Assembly: GCF_001044395.1 (NCBI RefSeq)
Contig: NZ_JANU01000011.1
Span: 1 to 54,136, forward strand
From: Caenimonas sp. SL110
Lineage (GTDB): Bacteria; Pseudomonadota; Gammaproteobacteria; Burkholderiales; Burkholderiaceae_C
Reading direction: 5' to 3'
DNA: 54,136 bases
Of this stretch, positions 41,685-51,532 are shown piece after piece (within the stretch, counting starts at the first letter, position 1; every line of letters starts with the position of its first letter). Made by a program: the position numbers and the translations under genes. Below the pieces are notes generated by a model. It did no database searches. It was given only the letters and a program-made list of their open reading frames with translations, and had not been told where the DNA came from.

Positions 41685-44600
41685 TTCTGGATGTACCAGT
41701 AAAGACGAGCCTTGGGCTGCACGATTCCGCCACCGCCGCTCAGCTCCTTGCCCTCCAGCGGAGAGTCCTTGCTGCAACCGATGCAGAACGGCAGCTGGCT
41801 GCCGTCGTCCAGGGTCACGCGACCCGCCACAGGAGACGGGGGCAGGCCGTCGCCCGAAACGTCTTCATATCGGACGTCGGTGCCATTCGCGCTCGCAGCG
41901 TTCTTGAAACTGACGTTGTAGACCCGGGTGGTGCCCAGATTGGCGCTGCACAAGCCTGCTGTCGCAACCGCAGGCTGGTGCGTGCTGTACGTCACCGTGC
42001 CGGAAACCGTCAGGGCCGAAGTCACGACCTGCTCGGTTGAAGTCAGGCCAAGATACCAGCCCTGCTTGGTCGCGAGTTCGGCGTCCGTCGGCGTCGCCGA
42101 AGTCGTGATGGGCCACAGCGACGTCAGGCAGATGATCGTGCCGCAGGAGGTGAGTCCGGGGTACACGGCAGCGGCGACTGTCGGCTTGTCCTTGAACGAG
42201 AAGAAGTAGTTGGAAACGCTGCTCGTCACGGCGTAGGTCAACAGGGGCTTTTCGCGATCGCCGGAGCCGATCATGATCTGGTAGCTGCCATCGGTGTTTT
42301 GCACAACGCTGGGGGCAAACATGAACTTGCGGGGTGCGGCGCATGCAACGATCGTCGGGCATCCCAGCGAAGCAATCTTGTCCATCGCCCAGGTGGCGAC
42401 CGTGCTGGCAAAGGTGATGCGATAGATGTCACCACCCAGGTCTGCCGCGTAGGCATACACGACCTGCCCCAGGGAGTCGCGCACAAAAGTCACGTCAGCG
42501 ATGACGCCGCGAATTCCACCGGTGTTGAAAGTCTTGACCAGCGCACCCGTGTCGGCATTGACCACATAAATCACATTCCCCTTGGAGGTCAATGTGCAGT
42601 TGTGATTGGCAGAGCCGCTGTCGTAATCCTCGCAGGTGTCATAGCCGCCGCCGAAGATCAACAGCGGTGTTGCGCCGGAGCCGACGGACGTGGTGGTGAA
42701 GGTACGCACCGAAGACCATGACTGGCCCATGTTGGTCATGCCGGTCGAGCAGGACGATCCGTCGGCCGAACAGCCGATCTTCCACTTGAGCACCGGGGAG
42801 GTGGGCGAGCTGACGCTGTTGGTAACGTCAAATGCATAGATCGCGCGGCCGCCGCGGCGCATGGAGGCATACACGAACGCCTTGGCGTTGCCGCTGATCG
42901 TGCCCTTGAAAGCGGTGATCGGGCCGTCCATGCCATAAGGCTTGGGAGCCGTGCCAGCGCCGCTGTTGCCCGGTGTGCTCACCTGGGTGGTGTTGTCACG
43001 CAGGCGCTTCACGCTGCTGTAGAACTCTGGAGGCATGAACGACCACATCTCACCGCCGGCCGGGATGGTGCCGATGGCGTTCGTCCGATTGCCATTGACG
43101 GCGCGGAACCAGCCGTCGTTGCTGCCGTAGAACACCACCACATTGGCATTCGCATCGTCGCTGCCAAAATTCAGGGCAACCGGCCGGGAGTGCACCACGT
43201 CACCGTGAATCGTGAGGCGGCGCTCGGTCGTCGAGTTGCCGTCGAGGTCTTCGTCATCGACGTCCGTGCCCTTGGCCCAGTTGATGAGCGCATTTCTTTC
43301 AGTGGAGTCCGCCGCACCCAGCGCAGCCGTCGAAACCGACGACACGGCAAAAGGATCCAGGTTCGTGCAGTCAATAAAGACCGGGCTGCAGGTGTAGACC
43401 GTTCGAGTCGCTGTGGCCCGGGATCGGTAGGCCTGGGCGCCCTTCTCCACGATATTTCCATCGGGATAGTTCGACGCTCGTGAATTGGCGACGGTCAGGC
43501 AATCCCCCTGCTCCCTGGACGCGAATTCAGTGTCCAGCACATTGGGCGTCCAGAAACTTCGGGCGCACTCCGTCACGAAACCGGTCTGGTTATTGATGGC
43601 CGGTGAGCTGTCCGCATCCTGCAGCCGCAGAACGCCGTTGGTGCGGCCCAGCTTGTACTGCTTGAGGTTGCCGTTCCAGCGCGGTGCCGAGTCTGCATCG
43701 GGACGGAACATGCCGACGTACACCTGGTTCAGGTAATTGCCCTGCGTGTTCACGCTGACTGGCAAGCTGACCGATGCGAACACGCTGTTGACCGACTGGA
43801 TCTCCGAGAAGATGTCGTTCAGGGCATCCATGATCTGGGTGCCGGTGCTGGCGACGTCGAAGTACTTGCCCGAGGACTGGCCTGCGACGCTCTTGAGCAA
43901 TGAGGTCCATCCAGGACCCTGGCCGGTGGTCACCTTGTTGATGTCGATCGTGTAGACAGTCGCGCCGACCGTGCTTTTCTTCATGAAGCGCGCCCACTCG
44001 TCGGCCACGTTGTCCTGCGAGCCGCTGGGGCTGATGGGGATGGTTGTGGTCACACCGCCGGCTGCAGCCAACGCATTTTTTGAAGCGGTGGTGTCAGAAG
44101 TGTTGTCCTGCGCCGCGCCGTTGCTGATGTAGATGATGTAGTTCTTGGCGCAGCCGCTCCAGTCGATCGGCGACCGGTAGGAGGTCGCGTTCTTGCTGGC
44201 CAGCGCATTGGCCGCCATGGCATAGATAGCCTGGCTCTGGGTCGTGCCGGACGTGTTGCCCAGGTAGTCTGTCTTGGCCTTCTCGTTGCCGGCGTGCGGT
44301 GCCAGGCCCTTGTAGTAGTGGTAAGCCTCCCACATCGCCTTGCCGATCTTGCCGCCATTGGACTTGTCCGCCGTCTGGTCCAGGCTATTGATCATGGCGG
44401 CGTAAGACGCCTTGGTGCTCGCATCCATCTTGCGCATCGCCATTCGGACATAGGCGCCGTCATTGCCGCTGTTGCCGCCACCTGTCTCGGTGAACATCAT
44501 CAGGCCGACGTTGAACTTGTTGGCTGTCAACCCGTTGAACACCGACACCAGCGCAGCCTTCTCATTCACGAATGCCGTGTTCCAGTTGGCCGTGTTGTCC

Positions 44601-44734
44601 AGGATGATCAGCACATTCGGTATGTCGGTGCTGGCGGTCGAGGTGCCGACGAACAGGTCGATGTCCTCTGCCATCACGGGCATGCAACACAAGATCGAGA
44701 GGATGGCGGCGCACCGCCTGAAAATCGTTTTCAT
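41681..44734 (-). CDS. pilY1: PilY1-type pilus tip adhesin
   Basis: A protein of 1017 residues. After a signal peptide, the N-terminal half is a von Willebrand A-like domain (NVLIILDNTANW, VGLMMF, IIYISNGAAQD). The C-terminal half is the PilY1 beta-propeller (HGDVVHSRPVALNFG, VVFYGSNDGWFRAVNG, WSFMPPEFY, YAYAADLGGDIYRI). PilY1 sits at the pilus tip and is needed for extension, adhesion and surface sensing. The acidic VDDEDLDGN segment may bind calcium. The 3' end overlaps the pseudopilin gene; pilX is 16 bp upstream. Confidence 0.93.
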   Translation of the reverse strand: MKTIFRRCAAILSILCCMPVMAEDIDLFVGTSTASTDIPNVLIILDNTANWNTAFVNEKAALVSVFNGLTANKFNVGLMMFTETGGGNSGNDGAYVRMAMRKMDASTKASYAAMINSLDQTADKSNGGKIGKAMWEAYHYYKGLAPHAGNEKAKTDYLGNTSGTTQSQAIYAMAANALASKNATSYRSPIDWSGCAKNYIIYISNGAAQDNTSDTTASKNALAAAGGVTTTIPISPSGSQDNVADEWARFMKKSTVGATVYTIDINKVTTGQGPGWTSLLKSVAGQSSGKYFDVASTGTQIMDALNDIFSEIQSVNSVFASVSLPVSVNTQGNYLNQVYVGMFRPDADSAPRWNGNLKQYKLGRTNGVLRLQDADSSPAINNQTGFVTECARSFWTPNVLDTEFASREQGDCLTVANSRASNYPDGNIVEKGAQAYRSRATATRTVYTCSPVFIDCTNLDPFAVSSVSTAALGAADSTERNALINWAKGTDVDDEDLDGNSTTERRLTIHGDVVHSRPVALNFGSDDANANVVVFYGSNDGWFRAVNGNRTNAIGTIPAGGEMWSFMPPEFYSSVKRLRDNTTQVSTPGNSGAGTAPKPYGMDGPITAFKGTISGNAKAFVYASMRRGGRAIYAFDVTNSVSSPTSPVLKWKIGCSADGSSCSTGMTNMGQSWSSVRTFTTTSVGSGATPLLIFGGGYDTCEDYDSGSANHNCTLTSKGNVIYVVNADTGALVKTFNTGGIRGVIADVTFVRDSLGQVVYAYAADLGGDIYRITFASTVATWAMDKIASLGCPTIVACAAPRKFMFAPSVVQNTDGSYQIMIGSGDREKPLLTYAVTSSVSNYFFSFKDKPTVAAAVYPGLTSCGTIICLTSLWPITTSATPTDAELATKQGWYLGLTSTEQVVTSALTVSGTVTYSTHQPAVATAGLCSANLGTTRVYNVSFKNAASANGTDVRYEDVSGDGLPPSPVAGRVTLDDGSQLPFCIGCSKDSPLEGKELSGGGGIVQPKARLYWYIQK

Positions 44735-44750
44735 GATGTTTCCCTGAGCC

Positions 44751-45242
44751 TCAAGGGCACACTAACTGCTTGCGGGAGTCGGTCAGCAACACGCGGACCC
44801 CTTGCTTGATGTTGACCCTCGCGCCGCTGGCGGCGTCGGTGACTGTCGCGTTGATATCCCATTCGGAATGCCAGGTCGAGCCGGTGCAAAGCTCGGGGTG
44901 TTCGGTATCGCAGCCGACGCTGGTGGTCGCCGCGATGGCACGCACACACACGGGTATTGCAAGTGCCACCGAGTAGTCGATCGTGTCATCCTTGTTGATA
45001 TCGACGTCGATCGACTCAGCCGCTGGAGCTGCGGTGAAATCGGTGCTCATCACCTGCTCGATCGCCTGGTTCGCGGCTGCGATGGCTTCTTCGCGAACCT
45101 GCATGTTGCCCACCGACTTCGCGTTGGTCGAGCTGAGCGTGAACGCGCTCAACACGATCAGCGTGATGAGCACCATCATGATCAGGCCGATGATGAGCGT
45201 CGCGCCGCGCTGCGCCTGGCGGGCGCTGAAACTGCGCGTCAT
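44751..45242 (-). CDS. pilX: Minor pilin-like PilX
   Basis: A protein of 163 residues. It starts MTRSFSARQAQRGATLII, the PilX-type N-terminus, followed by a hydrophobic segment (GLIMMVLITLIVLSAFTL) and the EEAIAAANQAIEQVMS helix. PilX is part of the minor-pilin priming complex with PilV, PilW and PilY1. ATG 45242 shares ATGA with the pilW stop; the longer frame upstream is unlike the family. Confidence 0.88.
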   Translation of the reverse strand: MTRSFSARQAQRGATLIIGLIMMVLITLIVLSAFTLSSTNAKSVGNMQVREEAIAAANQAIEQVMSTDFTAAPAAESIDVDINKDDTIDYSVALAIPVCVRAIAATTSVGCDTEHPELCTGSTWHSEWDINATVTDAASGARVNIKQGVRVLLTDSRKQLVCP

Positions 45243-46429
45243 GGCGTCTCCCTGCGCGAAGACACGTTCTGCAGGCGGATGGTCTGCTGGAACAGGTGCC
45301 GCTTGTAGCGGTCGTTGAACGGACCGAGCGTCGTGCTGCCCAGGGTGTAGGTCTTGTCGTCGGTGTAGCCGGGCGTGATGTTGTCGGAGCGGATCAGCAC
45401 GTAGATCTTGACGGCGACTGTGTTGGCCAACTGGGCGATGGTGCATGGCGTGGCCGTGGTGCACCGCACATAGGCCCCTTCGGGAATCCCGTCGCCGCGA
45501 TTGGTGGGTGAAGTCAGTGTGGTGGCGCTGGACCAGTTGATCGCTGCAGCGTGATTCACCGCAGCGCCCGAATCACTGAGCGAATCGACACCGAACTCAA
45601 CACGGAAACCCTCGACGCCCTCGATGAGCGGTTCGGCGGCCTTGTGTTCCACCACACCGCCCCCGGACCCCAGTTGTGAACGCATCAGCGTAGGAATGCC
45701 GTCACCCGCTGTCACCGCATAGTTGCGAACGTAGTAAAGATTGGAGATCACCTTGCGATACGCCGCCATTTCGGTGGTAGCGCAGCTCGACGATGCAGTG
45801 GCACGCTGGAGCAGGGTCAACTGTGTCTTGTCCGCATCCATCACATACGGAACCGTTGGCGCTGCCGTGCCGCAGGTCCGGTCCATCTGGAAGTGGACAT
45901 CGCCATCAACTGCAGTGCAGCCGGACGCACCTGGCACACATTTGAAATCGCGCAGTTCGGCATGCCGGATCACCAGCACATCGGTACTCGCCTTGGGACT
46001 GACAACCTTCGTCGCGCAAACAGACAAGGTGGGCGACGGCACCGTCGCAGGAATTTCGTATCCCTGGACCGGAATCCCGATCAGGTTGGTCTTGTATTGC
46101 GCGGTCCAGGAGGCGTAGGCCAGGCACGGGTCGGGAACAGCCGTCGGGTAATCAGCCGGTGCGATCGTGGTGGAAGCGGTCAAGTCATCGAACTGCGGAA
46201 TGTACCCGCCCCAGAACCCCGCATGAGACACATCCGCCGCCAGCAGCATCAGCGCGAACCGGCCGTTCTCGATGACCCGGTTGGCCTTGACCATCTCGTT
46301 GTTGCTGCGATTGACACTGATCATCAGCGTCAACAGCGCCAGGATGATGAGCAGGCCGATGGCCAGCGACACCATCAGCTCGACCAGCGTGAAGCCGCGC
46401 TGGCGCAGGGACCTGAGTTGCCGCCTCAT
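45239..46429 (-). CDS. pilW: Minor pilin-like PilW
   Basis: A protein of 396 residues. The prepilin motif is RGFTLVELMVSLAIGLLI, followed by NGRFALMLLAADVSHAGFWG, a PilW signature. The C-terminal part includes GVEGFRVEFG, also typical. It joins PilV and PilX at the pilus tip. ATG 46429 shares ATGA with the pilV stop. The start was chosen to give a short, basic prepilin leader. Confidence 0.9.
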   Translation of the reverse strand: MRRQLRSLRQRGFTLVELMVSLAIGLLIILALLTLMISVNRSNNEMVKANRVIENGRFALMLLAADVSHAGFWGGYIPQFDDLTASTTIAPADYPTAVPDPCLAYASWTAQYKTNLIGIPVQGYEIPATVPSPTLSVCATKVVSPKASTDVLVIRHAELRDFKCVPGASGCTAVDGDVHFQMDRTCGTAAPTVPYVMDADKTQLTLLQRATASSSCATTEMAAYRKVISNLYYVRNYAVTAGDGIPTLMRSQLGSGGGVVEHKAAEPLIEGVEGFRVEFGVDSLSDSGAAVNHAAAINWSSATTLTSPTNRGDGIPEGAYVRCTTATPCTIAQLANTVAVKIYVLIRSDNITPGYTDDKTYTLGSTTLGPFNDRYKRHLFQQTIRLQNVSSRRETP

Positions 46430-47016
46430 AGCGCAGCCACCCGCACGATGGTCGTCACCACCCGGCGACAGGCGTCGTTCACGCATGACGTACCCGCCGT
46501 GTTGTAGCTGCCTTGCCCGCAGGCAACCGATGTAGGCGGCGCCGAGACCGCGCCCATGCCTTGCCATGCCACGGTGATCAGGTAGTCCGAACCCACGGTC
46601 TCCACGCAGCCGCGACCACCGACCATCACGCCGACCCGGCTGGTGACGCTGCCCACGGTGGTCGTTTCAGATGCGCCCTGCAGGGCATTGCACCACTCGG
46701 TCAAGTCACGCTGCACGACGGTTGACGTCGTGGTCGGGCATGTCATGCCGGCGCCCAGGGGATTGCCGCTGCCGGTGACATAAGACGCGGCTACCGTCCG
46801 GTTCGTCATGAGCCGGTTGGCCATGTCGTTGAGCAGCAGCAGCGCCTGCGAGCGCTGGTAGGACTCCAGTTCGACCGTCTGCAGGCGCAGGTGCATGCCC
46901 GAAATCCCGAGCAGGCCGAAAGCGATGATGACCAGCGTGACCAGGACCTCCACCATGGAAGTCCCCCTGATCGCGCGCCGGGGCGGCGATCTCACGCCTG
47001 ACCGCGTGCTCACCAC
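46426..47016 (-). CDS. pilV: Minor pilin-like PilV
   Basis: A protein of 196 residues, GTG start at 47016 or 47013. The prepilin motif RGTSMVEVLVTLVIIAFGLL has Gly-Thr at the cleavage site, the PilV form, and LRLQTVELESYQRSQALLLL continues the N-terminal helix. Eight or so Cys residues in the C-terminal half suggest disulphides. The start overlaps the pilE stop by seven bases, so pilE and pilV are coupled. Confidence 0.88.
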   Translation of the reverse strand: MVSTRSGVRSPPRRAIRGTSMVEVLVTLVIIAFGLLGISGMHLRLQTVELESYQRSQALLLLNDMANRLMTNRTVAASYVTGSGNPLGAGMTCPTTTSTVVQRDLTEWCNALQGASETTTVGSVTSRVGVMVGGRGCVETVGSDYLITVAWQGMGAVSAPPTSVACGQGSYNTAGTSCVNDACRRVVTTIVRVAAL

Positions 47017-47402
47017 TTGTCCGCCGGGAGCTTCGTCCCTTCGCTATTGAGGGTGAGGTTGCCGTCGCTGGCCTGGGTGCCGATGGCGGTGAAGGTGACC
47101 GTGTAGGAAGGCACGGTGCTGGTGCCCACCGTGATCGATGGCGTGTATTTCTGGGCGAGGTCTGCAGGGAGCGCGTAGCCGCTGTTCGTGATGGTGTTGT
47201 AAGGCACATAGGCACGGTTGGACAGCATGAACTGCTGCTCGCGACTGGCCAGGTCCATCATCTGGGCCTGCGCCGCGCGTCGCACGCCCTTCTTCACATG
47301 GCTGGTGTAGGCCGGATACGCGACGCTGGACAAAATGGCGACGATGGCGACTGCCACCATCAGCTCGATCAGCGTGAAACCCCTGGAAATCCCTCGTCGC
47401 AT
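47010..47402 (-). CDS. pilE: Type IV pilin PilE-like
   Basis: A protein of 130 residues. The prepilin motif is SRGFTLIELMVAVAIVAIL, followed by AYPAYTSHVKKGVRRAAQAQ. It resembles PilE minor pilins or a small major pilin. ATG 47402 follows AAGGAGACGGT, a strong ribosome binding site. It is the first gene of the pilus operon, whose promoter should lie in the 168-bp gap shared with the divergent ribE; no clear boxes are visible there. Confidence 0.9.
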   Translation of the reverse strand: MRRGISRGFTLIELMVAVAIVAILSSVAYPAYTSHVKKGVRRAAQAQMMDLASREQQFMLSNRAYVPYNTITNSGYALPADLAQKYTPSITVGTSTVPSYTVTFTAIGTQASDGNLTLNSEGTKLPADKW

Positions 47403-47570
47403 ACCGTCTCCTTTGACGCAATTGCCCTCGAAAGCGAATGTAGCGAGCCGACTGCAGCGCGCCGCCGGGGCTCCGACAGCCGGTAGCGCGACCGCGCCGG
47501 GCGGTCGGCAACACGGCGCGCGCGCAACGGATTTCGGGAGGTGAACTGGTTCTGGGGGAAAATGGCGCCC

Positions 47571-48212
47571 ATGTTCACCGGAATCATCACCGGCGTGGGG
47601 CGCATCGCCGCCGTCCACGACCTGGGTAGCTCTTTACAGCACGGCAAGCGCCTCACCATCGAAGCGCCAGCCGGGTACCTCGACGACGTCGGCCCGGGAG
47701 ACAGCATCGCCCTGAACGGCGCCTGCATGACGGTCACCACGTTCGACAAGGCATCTTCCACCTTCGAGATCGACATCTCCGCCGAGTCGCTGCGCCTGAC
47801 CGCAGGGCTTTCCACGCCGGGGCCGATCAATCTCGAAAAAGCCCTGCGTGCCCACGACCGGCTGGGCGGCCACATCGTCTCGGGCCATGTGGACGGATTG
47901 GGCGAGGTCACCCGGTTTGCCCAGGTCGGCGAAAGCTGGGAACTGCGCATCCTCGCGCCCACCAGCCTGGGCAAGTTCCTCGCCTACAAGGGCTCGATCA
48001 CCGTCAATGGCGTCAGCCTGACCGTCAATTCGGTGGCCGATAGCGACCAGGGCTGCGAACTCAGCATCAACCTCATTCCCCACACCGTCCAGAACACCGC
48101 GCTGGGCAGCCTTGCCGCAGGCTCGCGCGTCAACCTGGAAATCGACCTGATCGCCCGCTACGTGGAGCGCATGCTCACAGCGGGCACCACACTTTCGAAA
48201 GCCGCCGCATGA
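47571..48212 (+). CDS. ribE: Riboflavin synthase (alpha chain)
   Basis: A protein of 213 residues. It starts [10 protein letters not shown], the family's invariant N-terminus, and shows the internal duplication of lumazine-binding domains ([11 protein letters not shown] and [12 protein letters not shown]). It converts two lumazine molecules to riboflavin plus the pyrimidine substrate. The frame extends to 47541, and ATG 47562 is an alternative, but 47571 fits the family. The stop overlaps the ribB start (ATGA). Confidence 0.97.
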   Translation: MFTGIITGVGRIAAVHDLGSSLQHGKRLTIEAPAGYLDDVGPGDSIALNGACMTVTTFDKASSTFEIDISAESLRLTAGLSTPGPINLEKALRAHDRLGGHIVSGHVDGLGEVTRFAQVGESWELRILAPTSLGKFLAYKGSITVNGVSLTVNSVADSDQGCELSINLIPHTVQNTALGSLAAGSRVNLEIDLIARYVERMLTAGTTLSKAAA

Positions 48213-49357
48213 GCGCCCCTGCCGCATCCCTCGCTCCCGCCTCCATATCACCGGTACAGGACATCGTCGATGACCTGCGCGCAGGCCGCATCGTGATCCT
48301 CGTGGATGAAGAAGACCGCGAAAACGAAGGCGACCTGGTCATTGCCGCCGAGCACGTGACGCCCGAGGCCATCAACTTCATGGCCCGCTTCGGCCGGGGC
48401 CTGATCTGCCTGACACTCACCCGCGAACGCTGCGAACTGCTGCAGTTGCCGCCGATGGTGGCGCGCAACGGAACCAAGATGGGAACAGCCTTCACCGTCT
48501 CCATTGAAGCGGCCCACGGCGTGACAACCGGCATCTCGGCTGCCGACCGTGCGCGCACCGTCAAGGCGGCTGTCGCACGCAATGCGAGTGCGCACGACCT
48601 CGTGCAGCCGGGCCACATCTTCCCCTTGCAGGCGGTCGATGGCGGCGTTCTGATGCGCGCCGGTCATACCGAAGCGGGCTGCGACCTGGCGGGCATGGCC
48701 GGGCTGGAGCCCGCAGCGGTGATCTGCGAAATCATGAAGGACGACGGCACGATGGCGCGCCTGCCGGACCTGCAGCAGTTCGCCAGCGAGCACGGCCTGA
48801 AGATCGGCACGATTGCGTCATTGATCGAGCACCGCAGCCAGAGCGAATCGCAAGTTGAAAAAGTCGCAACCCGCATGTTGCAGACGGCCCACGGCGGGTT
48901 CACGGCTCACGCATGGCGAGACAAGCCGACCCACGGCCTTCACCTGGCGCTGGTGCGCGGGGAATGGTCGCCCGATGAGGTCGTGCCGGTGCGGGTCCAC
49001 GAGCCACTCTCGCTGCTGGACGCGCTGGAAGCCGGACGCTCGATGCATTCATGGAATCTCGACGCCGCCCTCACCCACATTGCGACAGCCGGCAAGGGTG
49101 TGGCGGTGCTGCTCAACTGCGGCGAAAGCGCTGCGCAATTGCTGCGGCAATTTGAAGGCACGGCGCGCGCCTCGCAAGCACCCGAAAGCGGCCGCATGGA
49201 CCTGCGAACCTACGGCATCGGCGCGCAGATCCTGCGCGAATGCGGCGTGCAGCGAATGAACCTCATGGGCAATCCGCGCCGCATGCCGAGCATGGCCGGC
49301 TACGGGCTCGAAATCGCCGGCTACATCACACCCCCAGAGAAGAAAGAAAACCAGTAA
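48209..49357 (+). CDS. ribB: 3,4-dihydroxy-2-butanone-4-phosphate synthase with degenerate GTP cyclohydrolase II domain
   Basis: A protein of 382 residues. The RibB domain is intact: [38 protein letters not shown] and [14 protein letters not shown], with the expected acidic and His residues. The second half aligns with GTP cyclohydrolase II but lacks its three zinc Cys residues: where active enzymes have HSECLTGD and RCDCG, this protein reads HEPLSLLD and HSWNL. So only the RibB reaction (ribulose 5-phosphate to the four-carbon unit) is expected, and a separate RibA should exist elsewhere. This is the RibBX type of hybrid. The gene lies between ribE and ribH. Confidence 0.93.
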   Translation: MSAPAASLAPASISPVQDIVDDLRAGRIVILVDEEDRENEGDLVIAAEHVTPEAINFMARFGRGLICLTLTRERCELLQLPPMVARNGTKMGTAFTVSIEAAHGVTTGISAADRARTVKAAVARNASAHDLVQPGHIFPLQAVDGGVLMRAGHTEAGCDLAGMAGLEPAAVICEIMKDDGTMARLPDLQQFASEHGLKIGTIASLIEHRSQSESQVEKVATRMLQTAHGGFTAHAWRDKPTHGLHLALVRGEWSPDEVVPVRVHEPLSLLDALEAGRSMHSWNLDAALTHIATAGKGVAVLLNCGESAAQLLRQFEGTARASQAPESGRMDLRTYGIGAQILRECGVQRMNLMGNPRRMPSMAGYGLEIAGYITPPEKKENQ

Positions 49358-49819
49358 ATGTTCGGCGCAAACAAAGGCAAGAGCCATACGCTCGATGGCA
49401 AGGACCTCACCATCGGCATCGTGCAGGCACGATTCAACGAAACCATCACCGACGCGCTCGCTGCGGCCTGCATGGCGGAACTGATCGCGCTGGGTGTGGA
49501 AGAAGACCGCATCGACCATCTGAAAGTACCCGGCGCGCTGGAGGTGCCCGTCGCGCTGCAGGCGATGGCCGAAAAGAACAATTACGACGCATTGATCGCA
49601 CTGGGCTGCGTCATTCGCGGCGAGACCTATCACTTCGAGCTGGTCGCCAATGAGTCGGCAGCCGGCGTCACGCGCGTCTCGCTGGACTATCAGGTGCCGA
49701 TCGCCAACGCCATCATCACCACCGAGAACCTGGAACAGGCCGTTGCCCGCCAGAGCGAAAAAGGCAGCGATGCAGCGCGCGTGGTGGTCGAGATGTGCAA
49801 CCTGCTGGACGAAATCTGA
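49358..49819 (+). CDS. ribH: 6,7-dimethyl-8-ribityllumazine synthase
   Basis: A protein of 153 residues. [46 protein letters not shown] (with the catalytic His) and [12 protein letters not shown] are all standard. It condenses the pyrimidine and four-carbon precursors to lumazine. The ATG follows the ribB stop directly and its own stop overlaps the nusB start (TGATG). Start and length are normal. Confidence 0.97.
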   Translation: MFGANKGKSHTLDGKDLTIGIVQARFNETITDALAAACMAELIALGVEEDRIDHLKVPGALEVPVALQAMAEKNNYDALIALGCVIRGETYHFELVANESAAGVTRVSLDYQVPIANAIITTENLEQAVARQSEKGSDAARVVVEMCNLLDEI

Positions 49820-50325
49820 TGAATGAGATCCCCAAGCCAGCCGCTGGCCGCACTTCTACCGGCGCGCGCAAGGCTTCCGCCAAATCGGATCGCAGCCGCG
49901 CCCGCGAATTTGCGTTGCAGGCTTTGTATCAGTACATCGTCGGCGGCAATGACGCGCAGTCGATCGACACCTTCACCCGCGAACTCTCGGGCTTCCACAA
50001 GGCCGACTCCGCCCACTACGACGCGCTGCTGCATGGCTGCATCGCCGAAGCCGCGCAGCTCGACGAACTCATCGTCCCGCTGCTCGACCGCAAGCTCGAG
50101 CAGATCTCGCCGATTGAGCGCTCCGTCATGTGGATTGGTGCCTATGAGTTCAAGCACGCGCTCGAAGTGCCCTGGCGCGTGGTGCTCAATGAATGCATCG
50201 AACTGGCCAAGGAGTTCGGCGGCACAGACGGCCACAAGTATGTGAACGCAGTCTTGAACGGCATTGCACCGGCCTTGCGACCCGCTGAAGTCGAAGCCGA
50301 CAAGAAAAGCGGCAAGGCGCGCTGA
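49819..50325 (+). CDS. nusB: Transcription antitermination protein NusB
   Basis: A protein of 168 residues. Basic N-terminus, then [41 protein letters not shown], and [32 protein letters not shown]. NusB with NusE binds boxA in rRNA leaders. ATG 49819 overlaps the ribH stop (TGATG). The ribH-nusB order is widely conserved in bacteria. The N-terminal 30 residues are longer than in E. coli NusB and look disordered. Confidence 0.97.
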   Translation: MNEIPKPAAGRTSTGARKASAKSDRSRAREFALQALYQYIVGGNDAQSIDTFTRELSGFHKADSAHYDALLHGCIAEAAQLDELIVPLLDRKLEQISPIERSVMWIGAYEFKHALEVPWRVVLNECIELAKEFGGTDGHKYVNAVLNGIAPALRPAEVEADKKSGKAR

Positions 50326-50346
50326 AGGCATGGCACCCACGCAATC

Positions 50347-51531
50347 ATGAGACTCGCCCGCCTGATCGATCAGATCGAACCGTTCTACGTGATGGAGGTC
50401 GCCAAGGCCGCCTCCGCGCTGGCACGCGAAGTCGCCCACACCGACAGGCCGATGATCTTCCTGAACATCGGCGAGCCCGACTTCACCGCGCCGCCCCTGG
50501 TGCAGGAAGCCGCGGCGCGCGCCGTCTCGCGCGGCCTCACCCAGTACACCCACGCAACCGGCCTGGAAGCGCTGCGCGAACGCATCAGCGGCTGGTATGC
50601 GACCCGCTTCGGCGTCGATGTGCCTGCGCGCCGCATCGTCATCACTGCCGGCGCATCTGCTGCCTTGCAGCTCGCGTGCCTGGCGCTCGTCGAGCCCGGC
50701 GACCAGATCCTGATGCCCGACCCGAGCTACCCCTGCAACTGCCACTTCGTGACGGTGGCTGGCGGCGAGCCGATTCGCATACCGGCCACGGCTGCCGAGC
50801 GCTTCCAGCTCACTGCCGACAAGATCGAGGCCCATTGGGGACCGAAGACGCGCGGCGTGCTGCTGGCATCACCCTCGAATCCAACCGGCACCTCGATTCA
50901 CCCGGATGAACTCAGGCGCATCCATGAATTCGTGAAGGCGCATGACGGCATCACGATGCTCGACGAAATCTACCTGGGCCTTTCCTACGACGACACCTTC
51001 GGCCATACGGCGCTGGGCATCGACGACCAGGTGATCAGCATCAACAGCTTTTCCAAGTACTTCAACATGACCGGCTGGCGCCTGGGCTGGATCGTGGCGC
51101 CTGACGAAGTCGCGCTGGGCATCGAGAAGCTTGCGCAAAACCTCTACATCTGCCCCAGCACGATTGCGCAGCACGCAGCCCTTGCCTGCTTCGAGCCCGA
51201 CAGCCTGGCCGAATACGAACGCCGCCGCGCAGAGTTCAAGGCGCGCCGCGACTGGTTCATACCGCAGCTCAACGCGATGGGCCTCGCGGTGCCCGTGATG
51301 CCCGACGGCGCGTTCTACGCATGGGCCGACTGCACCGATGCCTGCCGCCGCCTGGGCGTGAAAGACAGCTGGGAGCTGACTTTCGAGATCATGAAACGCG
51401 CGCATGTCGCTGTGACACCGGGGCGTGATTTCGGCGTGGCGCAGACGGCCAACTTCATCCGCTTTTCCACGGCAAGCTCGATGGAACACCTGCAGGAAGC
51501 GGTGCAACGCCTGCGCGCACTGCTGGCCTGA
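50347..51531 (+). CDS. PLP-dependent class I/II aminotransferase
   Basis: A protein of 394 residues. The PLP lysine is Lys237 in INSFSKYFNMTGWRLGW. Other blocks are LNIGEPDFTAPP, ASPSNPTGT and RFSTASSMEHLQEA. It belongs to fold-type I aminotransferases; the substrate cannot be read from sequence, with aspartate, aromatic amino acids or alanine all possible. It starts 21 bases after nusB and leads straight into ybgC, so it is probably in the same operon. Confidence 0.9.
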   Translation: MRLARLIDQIEPFYVMEVAKAASALAREVAHTDRPMIFLNIGEPDFTAPPLVQEAAARAVSRGLTQYTHATGLEALRERISGWYATRFGVDVPARRIVITAGASAALQLACLALVEPGDQILMPDPSYPCNCHFVTVAGGEPIRIPATAAERFQLTADKIEAHWGPKTRGVLLASPSNPTGTSIHPDELRRIHEFVKAHDGITMLDEIYLGLSYDDTFGHTALGIDDQVISINSFSKYFNMTGWRLGWIVAPDEVALGIEKLAQNLYICPSTIAQHAALACFEPDSLAEYERRRAEFKARRDWFIPQLNAMGLAVPVMPDGAFYAWADCTDACRRLGVKDSWELTFEIMKRAHVAVTPGRDFGVAQTANFIRFSTASSMEHLQEAVQRLRALLA

Positions 51532-51532
51532 C

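Noticed and set aside
47403..47570. FMN riboswitch upstream of ribE
   Set aside because: The conserved FMN-element blocks are absent from this 168-bp gap.
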